DNA of 64,000 nt. Origin: Cinclus cinclus (lineage: Eukaryota > Chordata > Aves > Passeriformes > Cinclidae). Both the position numbers and the translations under genes were made by a program. A model generated the notes under the pieces. The model was given only the letters and a program-made list of their open reading frames with translations, was not told the DNA's origin and did no database searches. The stretch covers positions 8,559,807 through 8,623,806 of the forward strand of contig NC_085052.1 in NCBI RefSeq assembly GCF_963662255.1, given 5' to 3'. Of the stretch, positions 63,613 to 64,000 are shown piece after piece (position 1 is the stretch's first letter; every line of letters begins with the position of its first letter).

Positions 63613-64000
63613 ATACCCAAGTCGCCACACTCTCCTTTCCTCTCTTTGTAATCCAGCTATGAAGATTAGCCTCAAATCCTGATTTCAGAGATAGGGGAAA
63701 GAAAAGAAGTGATTTGCAGGTGTTAGCATTTTCCTACAGATCTTCAGGGCAGCCCAATTGATTTGGAGATGAAAAACTGGCATAGGCACACTTGATGTGT
63801 AGACTAGACACAGCAACCAGGGTAGAGAACCAGCTTCTATCCCTACAGGTTACACTTGCACAGAAACACCAGGATGCTCATGAAGTACCCCTCACCATTC
63901 CACAAAAAATATTAACTGCGTTTTCACAGCTGCAGAAGTGGATGTAGAGCCCTGTGCAAGAGCAGCCTGGTCCCAGGTGCTGTGGGCAGACACAGCAGCA

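Larger units (their letters stand above)
58934..64000. other. Gene-free stretch
   Basis: No exon or RNA gene is accepted here. Contents are a GC-richer patch at 59.14-59.35 kb, an AT-homeodomain patch at 61.25-61.37 kb, short A-runs at 61.93 and 62.13 kb and a terminal purine/G-run tract at 63.5-63.6 kb. The rest is ordinary AC-leaning sequence in which I see nothing specific. Confidence 0.55.

Noticed and set aside
1..64000. CRISPR arrays, operons, tRNA, rRNA and known microRNA hairpins
   Set aside because: None seen. The window has vertebrate features, and I did not recognise any known microRNA seed in a proper hairpin.

Overview
This window looks like vertebrate nuclear DNA, most probably from a bird, and I find no recognisable protein-coding gene in it. 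The bird assignment rests on three things. There is a CR1-type LINE 3' fragment near 27.4-27.9 kb, read on the minus strand. Interspersed repeats are very sparse otherwise: a few old MIR/CORE-SINE relics, and no Alu, L1, B-element or recent LTR. The rest is AT-leaning, CpG-poor sequence with vertebrate-style microsatellites. A crocodilian or turtle cannot be strictly excluded, because both also carry CR1. The organism is an inference; the repeats are visible in the sequence.

Layout. From 1 to about 9.3 kb the sequence is almost free of repeats. It holds several islands in which CpGs, POU octamers, TAAT/ATTA homeodomain cores and TGTCA (MEIS/TGIF-like) sites crowd together. I read these as candidate conserved non-coding regulatory elements. 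From 9.3 to 27.4 kb lies ordinary gene-free DNA with CA repeats, MIR relics at 10.7 and 20.2 kb, and small GC-richer patches. At 27.37-27.94 kb is the 5'-truncated CR1. From 28 to 44.8 kb is more gene-free DNA with long A-tracts at 31.1 and 38.0 kb and an ATTA-rich segment at 36.0-36.2 kb. At 44.79-45.12 kb is the most enhancer-like sequence outside the first 9 kb. From 45 to 58.7 kb there is a large AAGAG pentanucleotide microsatellite (48.67-48.89 kb), an MIR3-like SINE (50.06-50.24 kb), further candidate regulatory islands (47.5 and 54.1-54.4 kb) and opposed (AC)n/(TG)n tracts around 54.4-54.9 kb. At 58,700-58,876 is a near-perfect long inverted repeat: two 84-base arms, no gaps, 9-base spacer. 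It is followed by a GC-richer patch at 59.14-59.35 kb, and the window ends in a G-run-rich purine tract at 63.5-63.6 kb.

Function. The open reading frames are short, overlap on both strands and show no domain or exon structure I can recognise. No tRNA, rRNA, known microRNA, CRISPR array or bacterial-type operon was seen. The most plausible reading is an intergenic or large-intron segment flanking a developmental gene, but the sequence does not identify that gene. The long hairpin at 58.7 kb is the feature most deserving of a second look. I found no evidence for a new multi-gene system.
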